Source: JADJPO01 sp963828555 (lineage in GTDB: Bacteria > Actinomycetota > Actinomycetes > Actinomycetales > Kineosporiaceae). From it: 64,000 nt of DNA. A program made the translations under genes and the position numbers. The notes below the pieces were generated by a model that did not search any database, was not told where the DNA came from, and worked only from the letters and a program-made list of their open reading frames with translations. Shown here piece by piece: positions 43,261 to 53,400 of the stretch. Each line of letters opens with the position of its first letter. Positions within the stretch are counted from its first letter, which is position 1. Location of the stretch: contig CAWHEL010000005.1 of the NCBI GenBank assembly GCA_963828555.1, forward strand, positions 930,001-994,000, in the 5' to 3' direction.

Positions 43261-43929
43261 TCACCGGGCCCGGATGGTGTCGAGGACGGCATGCACGACC
43301 CAGCGCCGCTGGGCGGAGTACACCGGGTGACACGTGGTCAGGGTGAGCATCGCCCGCACCGGCTTCGCCTCGGGATCGTCCGGGTTGGCCGCCACCACGT
43401 GCGAGGCTCCCGGGGCCACGACCTGATGGCCGACGACCCGGTAGGTGTACCAGTGCAGGGGGGTCTCGAGCACGATCTCGTCCCCGGTCTCCAGCCGGTC
43501 CACGTCGCGCAGCGGCCGCCCGTACGTCGTCCGGTGGCCGGCGATGGCGAGGTTGCCCAGCTGCCCGGGCAGCGCCGTCCCGCGGTAGTGGCCGACCCCA
43601 CGATCGAGCTCACGCGGGCTGGTTCCCTCCAGTACCGGCCGGTGCCAGTCCGGGCCGAAACGCGGGATGTGCAGCACGGCGAACGCGGCGCCGGTCGGTG
43701 GCTCGGAATCGGGGGGCATCGCCCCCGCGACCCACGCAGCACGCAGCTGTGCGGTGAGACGGTCGGCCTGCCGCCCGGCCCCGAGATCGGTCCACCAGAG
43801 CTGCCAGGCCGCGAAGAGCAGCACCAGGGTGCCTGCCGTGACCAGCAGCTCCCCCGCCCCGGCGAGCAGGCCGACACGGCGCCCGCCCGGGGACGGTGAG
43901 CGGGCCAGATCAGGCGCGATCGACGCCAC
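43261..43929 (-). CDS. Class E sortase
   Basis: Membrane transpeptidase that links surface proteins to the cell wall. 222 residues from the GTG at 43929; one N-terminal membrane segment (21-46), catalytic His132 in AGHRTTYG, Cys200 in TLTTCHP and Arg208/209. The start is uncertain (GTG at 43938 also possible) because the gene begins inside the lipoprotein gene. Likely anchors the LPFTG protein encoded 0.5 kb upstream in the same operon. Confidence 0.88.
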   Translation of the reverse strand: MASIAPDLARSPSPGGRRVGLLAGAGELLVTAGTLVLLFAAWQLWWTDLGAGRQADRLTAQLRAAWVAGAMPPDSEPPTGAAFAVLHIPRFGPDWHRPVLEGTSPRELDRGVGHYRGTALPGQLGNLAIAGHRTTYGRPLRDVDRLETGDEIVLETPLHWYTYRVVGHQVVAPGASHVVAANPDDPEAKPVRAMLTLTTCHPVYSAQRRWVVHAVLDTIRAR

Positions 43930-44401
43930 GCAGCACACAGACCACGTCGGCCGGAGCGGCGAACTCGGCCGTGACCGTGAACGTCCGGTCACCGCCGGAG
44001 GGGACCTCGAGCTCGGCCGTCTCCCGCGCGAGCACGGTCGAATGCTTGTCGGTGAAGCTGATCACGATCGTGTAGCCGGCCTTCTCGTCGCCGCTGTTGG
44101 TCACCGTCCCGCCGGCCGACCAGCCGCCGGGGCTGCGCGCGCAGGTGGTCAGGGCAACGTCGTTGCGCGCGGCGGGCTCGTTGACGATCACCGCGACCGG
44201 GGTGGCCTTGGCGCCGGCGACGACGCCGGCTCTCCCGACGGGCCTCCCGGCATCGGCCGAGGCGCCGGCCGAGGCAGACCCGGACCCGGACGGCGTCGCG
44301 GACGCCGCCGGCTCGGGCGGCGAGGCGCAGCCGCCGAGCAGCGGTACGGACAGTGTGGCGAGGACGAGCAGGGCGCCGGAGCGGCGAGCGGTTCGGTTCA
44401 C
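43910..44401 (-). CDS. Secreted lipoprotein, function unknown
   Basis: 163 residues. GTG start at 44401; a signal peptide ends in the lipobox VPLLGGC, so the mature protein is lipidated at Cys23. Then a Ser/Gly/Ala-rich linker and a beta-rich domain with VTNSGDEKAGYTIVISFTD, which looks like an immunoglobulin-like (FxLD/CARDB-type) fold with two Cys. It lies 14 bases after the giant protein gene and overlaps the sortase start, so all are one operon. Confidence 0.7.
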   Translation of the reverse strand: MNRTARRSGALLVLATLSVPLLGGCASPPEPAASATPSGSGSASAGASADAGRPVGRAGVVAGAKATPVAVIVNEPAARNDVALTTCARSPGGWSAGGTVTNSGDEKAGYTIVISFTDKHSTVLARETAELEVPSGGDRTFTVTAEFAAPADVVCVLRGVDRA

Positions 44402-44415
44402 GTCGATCTCATTCG

Positions 44416-47400
44416 CTAGGGCCGGTTGCGGACCGCGCGCCGGCGGGAGCCTGCCAGCGCCATCAGGGCGAACCCGATGCACAGCAGCGCCACGCCGAGT
44501 GCCAGGGCGGCACCCACCGCGACCGCGCCGGTGAAGGGCAGCGGGCCCGGCCGCGGAGGAACGGGTCTCACTGAGCTACTCGGCGCGGGGGTGGGGGTAG
44601 CTTTAACACTGACCGTCGCCGTTGAGGAGTTCGAGCTGAACACCTGACCCGCGCCGCCCTGCCCGCCGGCCCGCGCCGTGTTGTGCACCACGCCCACCGC
44701 CGCCTCGGCCGCCGAGATCGGATGCGAGGTGTCGGCGGCACACGTCGTCACCGCGCCGGGCGCAAGGGCAAGGACCGGGCAGGTGACCGGGCCCGCGGTC
44801 ACGTCGTCGATCTCGAGCCCGGTGAGCGTCTGCGAGCCGGTGTTGGTGACCGTGAACGTCCAAGTGATCTCGTCCCCGATGCTGGTGGCCCGGTCGCCGT
44901 CGGTGTCGCGCACGGAGGCCGATTTGTGCAGCTGCAGCGTCGTGGCCGCGACCAGGGGCGTGTCCGTGGTCGAGGGCGCCGAGGTCACCGTCGGGCCCGA
45001 CGTCGCCTGGCCGGAGGCGGTGGCGGTGTTGGTCAACACCCCGGCGTCCAGGTCGGCCTGGGTGACCGTGTGCGGGGAATCCGCGGTGCAGATGGTCGAG
45101 GCGGACGGCGCCAGCACCGTGACCGGGCAGCTCACCGTCCCGGCCGACAGGTCGGAGACCTGCAGCGCATCCAGGGTGACCGAGCCGGTGTTGGTGACCT
45201 GGAACGACCAGGTGATCTCATCGCCGAGATCGGTGCCGTCACCGTCGAGGTCGCTCACCGCGGCGGCCTTGACCAGGCTGATCCCTCGGGTCTGCGCGAT
45301 CGGGGTGTCGGTGCTCGACGGCCCGCCGCTCACGGCGAGACCGGTGGGGTCGGTGCCGGCGGCGGTCGCGGTGTTGCTGACCACGCCCGCGTCGACGTCG
45401 GCCTGGGTCACGGTGCGCGGTCCGGCCGCGGTACAGGTCATCGCGGCGGACGGCGCGAGCGTCGTCGCCGGGCAGGTCACCGCCCCGGCGGAGGGGTCGG
45501 TGACTGCGAGGGCGTTCAGAGTGACCGTACCCGTGTTGGTGAGCAGGAACGACCAGGTCAGGGTGTCGCCCAGGGTGTTCGCACCGTCCCCGTCGATGTC
45601 GGTGACGGCGGCCGCCTTGGTCAGGCTCAGGCCCTGGGCCCGGGCCACCGGGGTGTCGCTGGAAGAGGAGCTGGCCACGGTGCTCGCCGTCGGACCCGCC
45701 CCCGCGATGCCCTGGGCGGTCGCGGTGTTGGCGACCACACCGGCGTCCACATCGGTCTGCGAGATCGGGTGCGCCGCGGCGGAACAGGAGGTCGAGGCAC
45801 CGGGTGCCAAGGTCGCGGCCAGACAGGTCACCGGACCGGCCGACGGATCGGTGACCGTGATCGCGGCAACGCTCACGCTGCCGGTGTTGCGCACCTGAAA
45901 CGACCAGGTGACCAGGTCGGCCAGATCGGTGACCCCGTTCCCGTCGACATCGGTCACCGCGGCGGTCTTGGTCAGGGCCAGTGCCCGGCTCTGGCTGATC
46001 GGGGTGTCGGTGGAGGACACGCTGGGTGCTACCGGAGCTCCTGCCGGGTCGTCGGCGGTGGCGATCGCGGTGTTGGAGACCAGCCCGGCGTCCACGTCGG
46101 CCTGAGTCACCGGGTGCGTGGCGTCGGCGGTGCAGGTGGTCGAGGCGGACGGCGCCAGCGTGGTCACCGAGCAGGTCACCGAACCCGCGGTCGGGTCGAG
46201 GACGACCAGGGAGTCCAGGGTGACCGATCCCGTGTTGGTGACCAGGAAGGACCAGGGGAGCAGGTCACCCAGCTCGGTGGCCCCGTTGCCGTTCAGGTCG
46301 CCGATCGCGACCGACTTGACCAGGCGCAGGCCACGCGCCTGCGCGACCGGGGTGTCGGTGGCCGACGCCGGCGTGCCGACCGGGTCGCCGGAGGGGTTGC
46401 GGGCCGAGGCGGTGGCGCTGTTGGAGACCAGTCCCGCGTCGACGTCGCCCTGGTCGATCGGGTGCGTGGCGTCGGCGGCGCAGGTGGTCGAGGCGGACGG
46501 CGCCAGCGTGGTCACCGAGCAGGTCACCGGACCGGCGGTCGGGTCGAGGACGACCAGGGTGCCCAAGCTCGTGGTGCCGGTGTTGGTGACCAGGAACGAC
46601 CAGGCGATGGAGTCGCCCAGGTCGGTCTGGCCGCTGCCGTCGAGGTCGCCCACCACGGCGGTCTTGGTCAGGGTCATCGAGGAGCTGCGGTCCAGCGGGG
46701 TGTCGGTGGACGCCGACGCGCTGACCGGGACTCCCCCGGCCGGGGCCTGGCCGGTGACGGTCGCAGTGTTGCTGACCACGCCGGCGTCCATGTCGGCCTG
46801 GACGATCGGGTGCGGGGTGCCGGCGGTGCACGTGGTCGTCACCCCGGGCGCGAGAGTCGTTGCGGCACAAGTCACCACCCCTGCGGCGGGGTCGCTGACG
46901 GCCAGTACCGCCACGGTGACGGTGCCGGTGTTGGTGACCTGGAACGACCAGGCAATGGTGTCGCCGAGGTCGCGGACACCGTCCCCGTTCTGGTCGGTGA
47001 CGCCGGCGGCCTTGACCAGCCGCAGGCCCCTGCTCTGGGTGATCGGGGTACCGGTGGAGGATACGCTGACCGGCACCGGGGCGCCGTCCGGGCCCAGGGC
47101 GGAGGCGGTCGCCGTATTGCTGACCAGGGCGCTGTCGACGTCGGCCTGGGTCAGGGCGCGCGGGGACGCGGTGCAGGTGGTCGAGGCGCCCGGGGCCAGG
47201 GTGGACGCCGGGCAGGTGACCGCTCCGGCGACCGGGTCGGAGACGGCGAGCGCGTGCACGGTGGTCGAGCCGGTGTTGGTGACCAGGAACGACCAGCTGA
47301 GGCTGTCGCCCAGGTCCGCGCCGTTGCCGTCGGTGTCGTTCAGAGTGGCCGACTTGACCAGTCGGACGCCGCCGGAGCGGGCGATCGGGGTGTCGGTGGC

Positions 47401-50400
47401 GGACGGCGCCGAGCTGAGCGCTCCACCGCTCGGGTCGAGGGCGGCGGCGGTCGCGGTGTTGCTGACCACCCCGGCGTCGACGTCGCCCTGGGTCACGGCG
47501 TGAGCGGCGGCAGTGCAGGAGATCGACACCCCAGGGGCGAGAGTCGTTGCGGCACAGGCGACCGGGCCGGCCAACGGGTCGGTGACGGCCAGCGAGGCGG
47601 CACCGACCGAGCCGGTGTTGGTCACCGTGAACGACCAAGTGATCGCGTCGCCCAGATCGGTGATCCCGTTGCCGCCGACGTCGGTGACCGCCGCCGACTT
47701 GACCAGACGCAGCCCGCGGACCTGGGCGACCGGGGTGTCGGTGACCGCGGGGTTGGCCGTGACAGCGCGGCCGGACGGGTCGAGCGCGGCGGCGGTGGCC
47801 GTGTTGCTCACCACGCCCGCGTCCACGTCGGCCTGGGTCACCGGGTGGGCGGCGTCAGCCGTGCAGGTGGTCGCCGCACCGGGGCCGAGAGCCGTGGCCG
47901 GACAGGTGACCGCTCCGGCCACCGGGTCGGTGATCGCGAGGCCGTGCACGCTGACCGAGCCGGCGTTGGTGACCGTGAACGACCAGGTGACGGTGTCGCC
48001 GAGATCCGTGGCTCCGTCGGAGTTCAGGTCGTTCACGGTCGCCGCCTTGACCAGCTGCAGTCCGCTGCTCTGCGCCACCGGGGTGTCGGTGGAGGAGGTC
48101 TGGGAGACCACCGGGCCGCCCAGCGGCGCCTCCCCCTGCGTCGTCGCGACGTTGGACACGATCCCGGCGTCGACGTCGGCCTGGGTGATCAGGTGCGCGA
48201 CGTCGGCGGTGCACACCGTCGATGCGGACGGGGCGAGCGTGCCGACCGGGCAGGTCACCGCACCCGCGACCGGGTCGTTCACGGCGAACGCCTCGACGGT
48301 CACAGTGCCGGTGTTGGTGACCGTGAAGGACCAGGCGATGGTGTCGCCCAGGTCGGTGATCCCGTTGCCGTTCAGGTCGCCGACCACGGCGGCCTTCACC
48401 GTGCGCAGGCCGCGCAACTGCTGGATCGCGGTGCTGGTCGAGGAGGCGCTCGCCGGCACCGTGGCGCCGTCCGGGTCGGTGGCGGTGGCGGTGGCGGTGT
48501 TGGCGACCACGCCGGCGTCGACGTCGGCCTGGGTCACGGTGTGTGATGCGACGGCGGCGCAGGTGGTCGAGGCGCCGGGGGCCAGCGTGGTCACCGGGCA
48601 GCTGACCGGGCCGGCCGTCGGGTCGCTCACGCCCAGGCCGGTCAGGGTGACCGCCCCGGTGTTGGAGGCCAGGAACGACCAGGTGATGGTGTCGCCCAGC
48701 GCGGTGCCGTCACCGCCCGGGTCGCTCACCGCCGCGGACTTGACCAGGGTGAGCGCCCCGGCGTGAGCCAGCGGGGTGTCGGTGGTCGAGGGCCCGTCGG
48801 CCACCGGCTGCCCCAGCGGAGTGGTGCCGGACACGGTGGCCGAATTGCTCACCACTGCGGCATCGACGTCGGCCTGGACCACCACGTGGTCGGCGTCGGC
48901 AGTGCAGGTGGTGGAGGCACCCGGCGCCAGGGTGAGCGCGGGGCAGGTGACCGGTCCGGCCACCGGGTCGCTGATCGCCAGCGTGCCCACGGTGACCGTG
49001 CCGGTGTTGGCGACCAGGAACGACCAGCTGACGGTGTCGCCCAGTTCGGTGTTCCCGTCCCCGTCGCCGTCCGAGGCCAGCGCGGACTTGGTCAGGGTCA
49101 GCGCGGCGCTCTGCGCGATCGGGGTGTCGGTGGAGGAGGTCTGGGAGACCACCGGCCCGCCGGCCGGGGCCTGGCCCGCTGCGGTGGCGGTGTTGCTGAG
49201 CAGGCCGGCGTCGACGTCCGCCTGGGTCACGGTGTGCGCGGCGGCGGTGCAGGTGGTCGAGGCGGACGGCGCGAGCGAGGACACCGGGCAGGTCACCGGT
49301 CCGGCGGTCGGGTCGGTCACGGCGAGGGAGGCGACGGTCACGGTACCGGTGTTGGTCACGGCGAAGGACCAGGTGACCAGATCACCGAGATCGGTGCGTC
49401 CGGTGCCGTTGACGTCGGTGACCGCGGCCGACTTGACCAGGCCCACGGCCCGCGACTGGGCCACCGGGGTGTCGGTCGAGGAGGTCTGGGAGACCACCGG
49501 CCCGCCCAGCGGTGCCTCGCCATGGGCGGTGGCGGTGTTGGCGACCTGTCCGGCGTCCACGTCGGCCTGAGTCACCAGGTGCGGGCTGGTCGCCGTGCAC
49601 GTCGCCCATGCACCGGGGGCGAGAACCGTGACCGGGCAGCTGACCGGGGTCCGCGCGTCGTCCACGGCGATCGCAGCCACGGTCACGGTGCCGGTGTTGG
49701 TGACCAGGAAGGACCAGCCGACCACGTCGCCCGCCGTGACCGATCCGCTGGCGTCGGTGTCGCTGACCTGCGCCGTCTTCAGCACGGACAGACCCCTGGT
49801 CTGCTCGACCGGGGTGGTGACCGAGGAGTCCGCGGTCAGCGTCGCCCCGCCGGGTGTGCGGGCCGAGGCGGTCGCGGTGTTGTGCACCGCAGCGGCGTCG
49901 ACGTCGGCCTGGGTCACGGTGTGGGCGGCAGCGGTGCAGGTGGTCGAGCCGCCCGGTGCGAGGGTCGCGATCGGGCAGCTGACCGCCCCGGCGGTCGGGT
50001 CGGTGACTGCGAGGGAGGTCAGCGTCACGGTGCCGGCGTTGGTCACCGTGAAGGTCCAGCCGATCTGGTCGCCGAGGTCGGTGGCACCGTCGCCGTCGAC
50101 GTCGGTCACCACCGCGGACTTCACCAGGGTCAGGCCGCCGGACGCGGTGACCGGGGTGTCGGTGGAGGACGGCGGCGCCGCCACCGCTGCCCCGGACGGC
50201 GTGGCGGCGCCGGCCGTTGCGGTGTTCGAGAGCACGCCAGCGTCGACGTCGGCCTGGGTCACCGTGTGCCCGGAACCGGCGGTGCAGGTGGTGGAGGCCC
50301 CTGGGGCCAGCGAGGTCACCGGGCAGCTCACCGTGCCGGCGGTCGGGTCACTGACGACGAGACCGGACAGGCTGGTCGTGCCGGTGTTGGTGACCAGGAA

Positions 50401-53400
50401 CGACCAGGTGATGGTGTCGCCCAGGTCGGTGCCGTTGCCGTCGGGGTCGGTCACCGCCGCGGACTTGACCAGGCCCAGCCCGCGGGAGGCCGTGACCGGG
50501 GTGTCGGTGCTCGACGGCCCGGCCGCCACCGGGTTGGCCGCCGCGTCGGTGGCGGTCGCGGTGGCGCTGTTCGAGACCAGGCCCGCGTCGACGTCCGCCT
50601 GGGTGACCGTGTGGGCGATGTCACCGGTGCACGCGATCGAGGCGGACGGCGCGAGCGGTCCCGGCGGGCAGGTCACCGCCGTCCGGGCGTCGTTCACCGA
50701 GATCGCGGTCAGCGACACGGTCCCGGTGTTGAGGACCTGGAACGACCAGTCGATGCTGTCGCCGAGATCGGTGAATCCGCTGCCGTTCAGGTCGGTCACG
50801 GTGGCCGACTTGGTGAGGTTCAGGCCCCGGTCCTGCTCCACCCGGGCGGCGGCGGTGTCGGTCGCCGACACCGGTGCCCCGTCGGAGCCGGTGGCTGAGG
50901 CGGTCGCGGAGTTGGTGACCTCGGCGGCGTCCACGTCGGCCTGGGTGACGGTGTGGGTCGCCGCCGCCGTGCAGGTGGTCGCGGCACCGGGAGCCAGGCT
51001 GGTGACGGGGCAGGTCACGGGGCCGGCCGTGGGGTCGGTGACGGCGAGCCCGGTCACGGTGACGGTGCCCGGATTGGTGACCAGGAACGACCAGGCGATG
51101 GCGTCACCGAGATCGGTGAATCCGCTGCCGTTCAGATCGGTGACCGAGGCCGACTTGGCCAGGCTCAGCCCCGACGCCTGGACGACGGGGGTGTCGGTGG
51201 AGGAGGTCTGGGAGACCACGGGTCCGCCGGCGGGGGCCTGACCGGTGGCGGTCGCGGTGTTGGAGACCACGCCGGCGTCGACGTCGGCCTGCGTGATCGT
51301 GCGGGCCGCAGCCGAACACAGGGTCGAGGCGCCCGGGGCGAGGCTGGCCGCAGGGCAGGTCACTGCGCCCGCCACCGGGTCGGCGACGGCGAGGGCGGCC
51401 ACGGTCACGGTGCCGGTGTTGCGGACCAGGAACGACCAGGTGATCGTGTCGGCGAGCTCGGTGCCGTTGCCGTCGAGGTCGGTCACGGACGCGCTCTTGG
51501 TCAGGCTGAGCGCCCGGTTCTGGGCGACCGGCGTGTCGGTGAACGCCGGGCTGGTGGTGACGACCAGCCCGGACGGGTCGCTCCCGCCGGCGGTGGCGGT
51601 GTTGCTCACGACGCCGGCATCGACGTCGGCCTGGGTCACAGTGTGCGCGGCCGCGGTGCAGGTGGTGGAGGCTCCGGCGGCAAGCGAGGTCACCGGGCAG
51701 GTCACCGCTCCGGCCACCGGGTCCGCGACGCTGATCGCGGAGATCGTGGTGGTGCCGGTGTTCGCGACCCCGAACGACCAGGTGATCCGATCTGCCAGAT
51801 CGGTGATCCCGTTGCCGTTCAGGTCGCTCACCGCGGCCGACTTGACCAGGCTCAGCCCCGACGCCTGGACGACGGGGGTGTCGGTGGAGGAGGTCTGGGA
51901 GACCACGGGTCCGCCGGCGGGGGCCTGACCGGTGGCGGTCGCGGTGTTGGAGACCACGCCGGCGTCGACGTCGGCCGGAGTGATCGTGTGCGCCGGAGCG
52001 GTGCAGGTGGTGGAGGCCCCTGGGGCGAGGACGGACACCGGGCAGGTGACCGCGCCGGCCACCGGGTCGGCGATCGCCAGCGCGGCGAGGGTCACCGTGC
52101 CGCTGTTGGTGACCAGGAACGACCAGGCGATCTCATCCCCGGCATCGATGCGCCCGTTGCCGTTGACATCGTTCAGCACGGCGGACTTCGCCAGGGCGAG
52201 GCCGCGACTCTGCGCGATCGGGCTGTCGGTGGAGGAGGTGGCCTGAACGCTCGCTCCCCCGGGCCCGGATCCGGTGGCGGTGGCCGTGTTCGACAGCAGG
52301 CCGGCGTCGACGTCGGCCTGGGTCACGGTGTGCGGTGGGGCGGTGCAGGTGGTCGAGGCGCCCGGGGTCAACGAGGTGACCGGGCAGGTCACCGTGCCGG
52401 CCGTCGGGTCGCTGACCTCGAGCGAGGACAGGGTGACCGAACCGGTGTTGCGGACCAGGAAGGACCAGGTGACGGTGTCGCCCCGGCTGGTGTCACCGCT
52501 GGTGTCGAGATCGGTGACCGTGGCCGACTTGGTCAGGGTCAGCGTGGACCGCAGGGTGAGCGGGGTGCTGGTGCCGGCCGGGTTGGACGCAGTGTTTGCC
52601 CCGGCGGGGGTTTGCCCGGAGGCGGTGGCGGTGTTGGTCACCACACCGGCGTCGCCCTCGGCCTGGGTGATCGTATGTGCGGCGGCCGTGCAACTGGTCG
52701 AGGCGCCCGGCGCGAGCGTGGTGGCCGCGCAGGTGACCGGACCGGCCGTCGGGTCGCTCACCGCCAGGGTGTTCAGGGTGACGGTGCCGGTGTTGGTCAG
52801 GCCGAAGGACCACGAGATGGAGTCACCCGCGTCGGGCACCCCACTGCCGTTGGTGTCGGTCAGGGCGTTGACGCTCTTGCTCAACTCCAGGCCTGGGCTC
52901 GGGGTGACGGTGAGCACGGCCGAGGACGGCGAGGAGGTCACCGGGGTGCCCGCCGCCGTGGCGGCGGCGGTGGCCGTGTTGGTCAGCGTGCCCGCGTCCA
53001 CCTCGGCCTGGGTCAGCACGTGGGTGCCGGTGCAGGTGGTGGAGACGCCCTGGGCCAGAGCGGCACTGGGGCACGTCTCGCCGGTGAGCAGGACGTCGTT
53101 GATGCCCAGACCGGTGACCGGCGCTCCTCCAGAGTTGTGCACCAACAGCGAGTAGGTCACCACGTCGCCGGCGTCGCGGAGCCCGTTGTTGTTCGTATCG
53201 CTCACTCCGGCAACGGATTTGGTCAGAGTCAGTGCCGCGCCGGGGGTGTTGGTGAAGGTACACGTGATGTTCTGTTGGCGGCCGTTGCTGCCGGTGGAGG
53301 CGGGCACGGAGACACTTCCGGCTGTGCCGGCGGCGGTGGCCACGGTGGCCCCGGTCGCGTCCACACAGGCCAGGGCGGAGCTGTAGCTGCCCGTGGTCGT

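Noticed and set aside
44683..48546. Long plus-strand open frames over the giant surface gene
   Set aside because: They mirror the repeat structure of the minus-strand gene, give Gly/Arg/Val-rich low-complexity products, and have no recognisable domain or ribosome site.
44600..53232. Possible CRISPR-like or satellite array
   Set aside because: Periodicity of about 345 bases keeps frame and encodes DUF11 domains; no short identical repeats with unique spacers and no cas genes.
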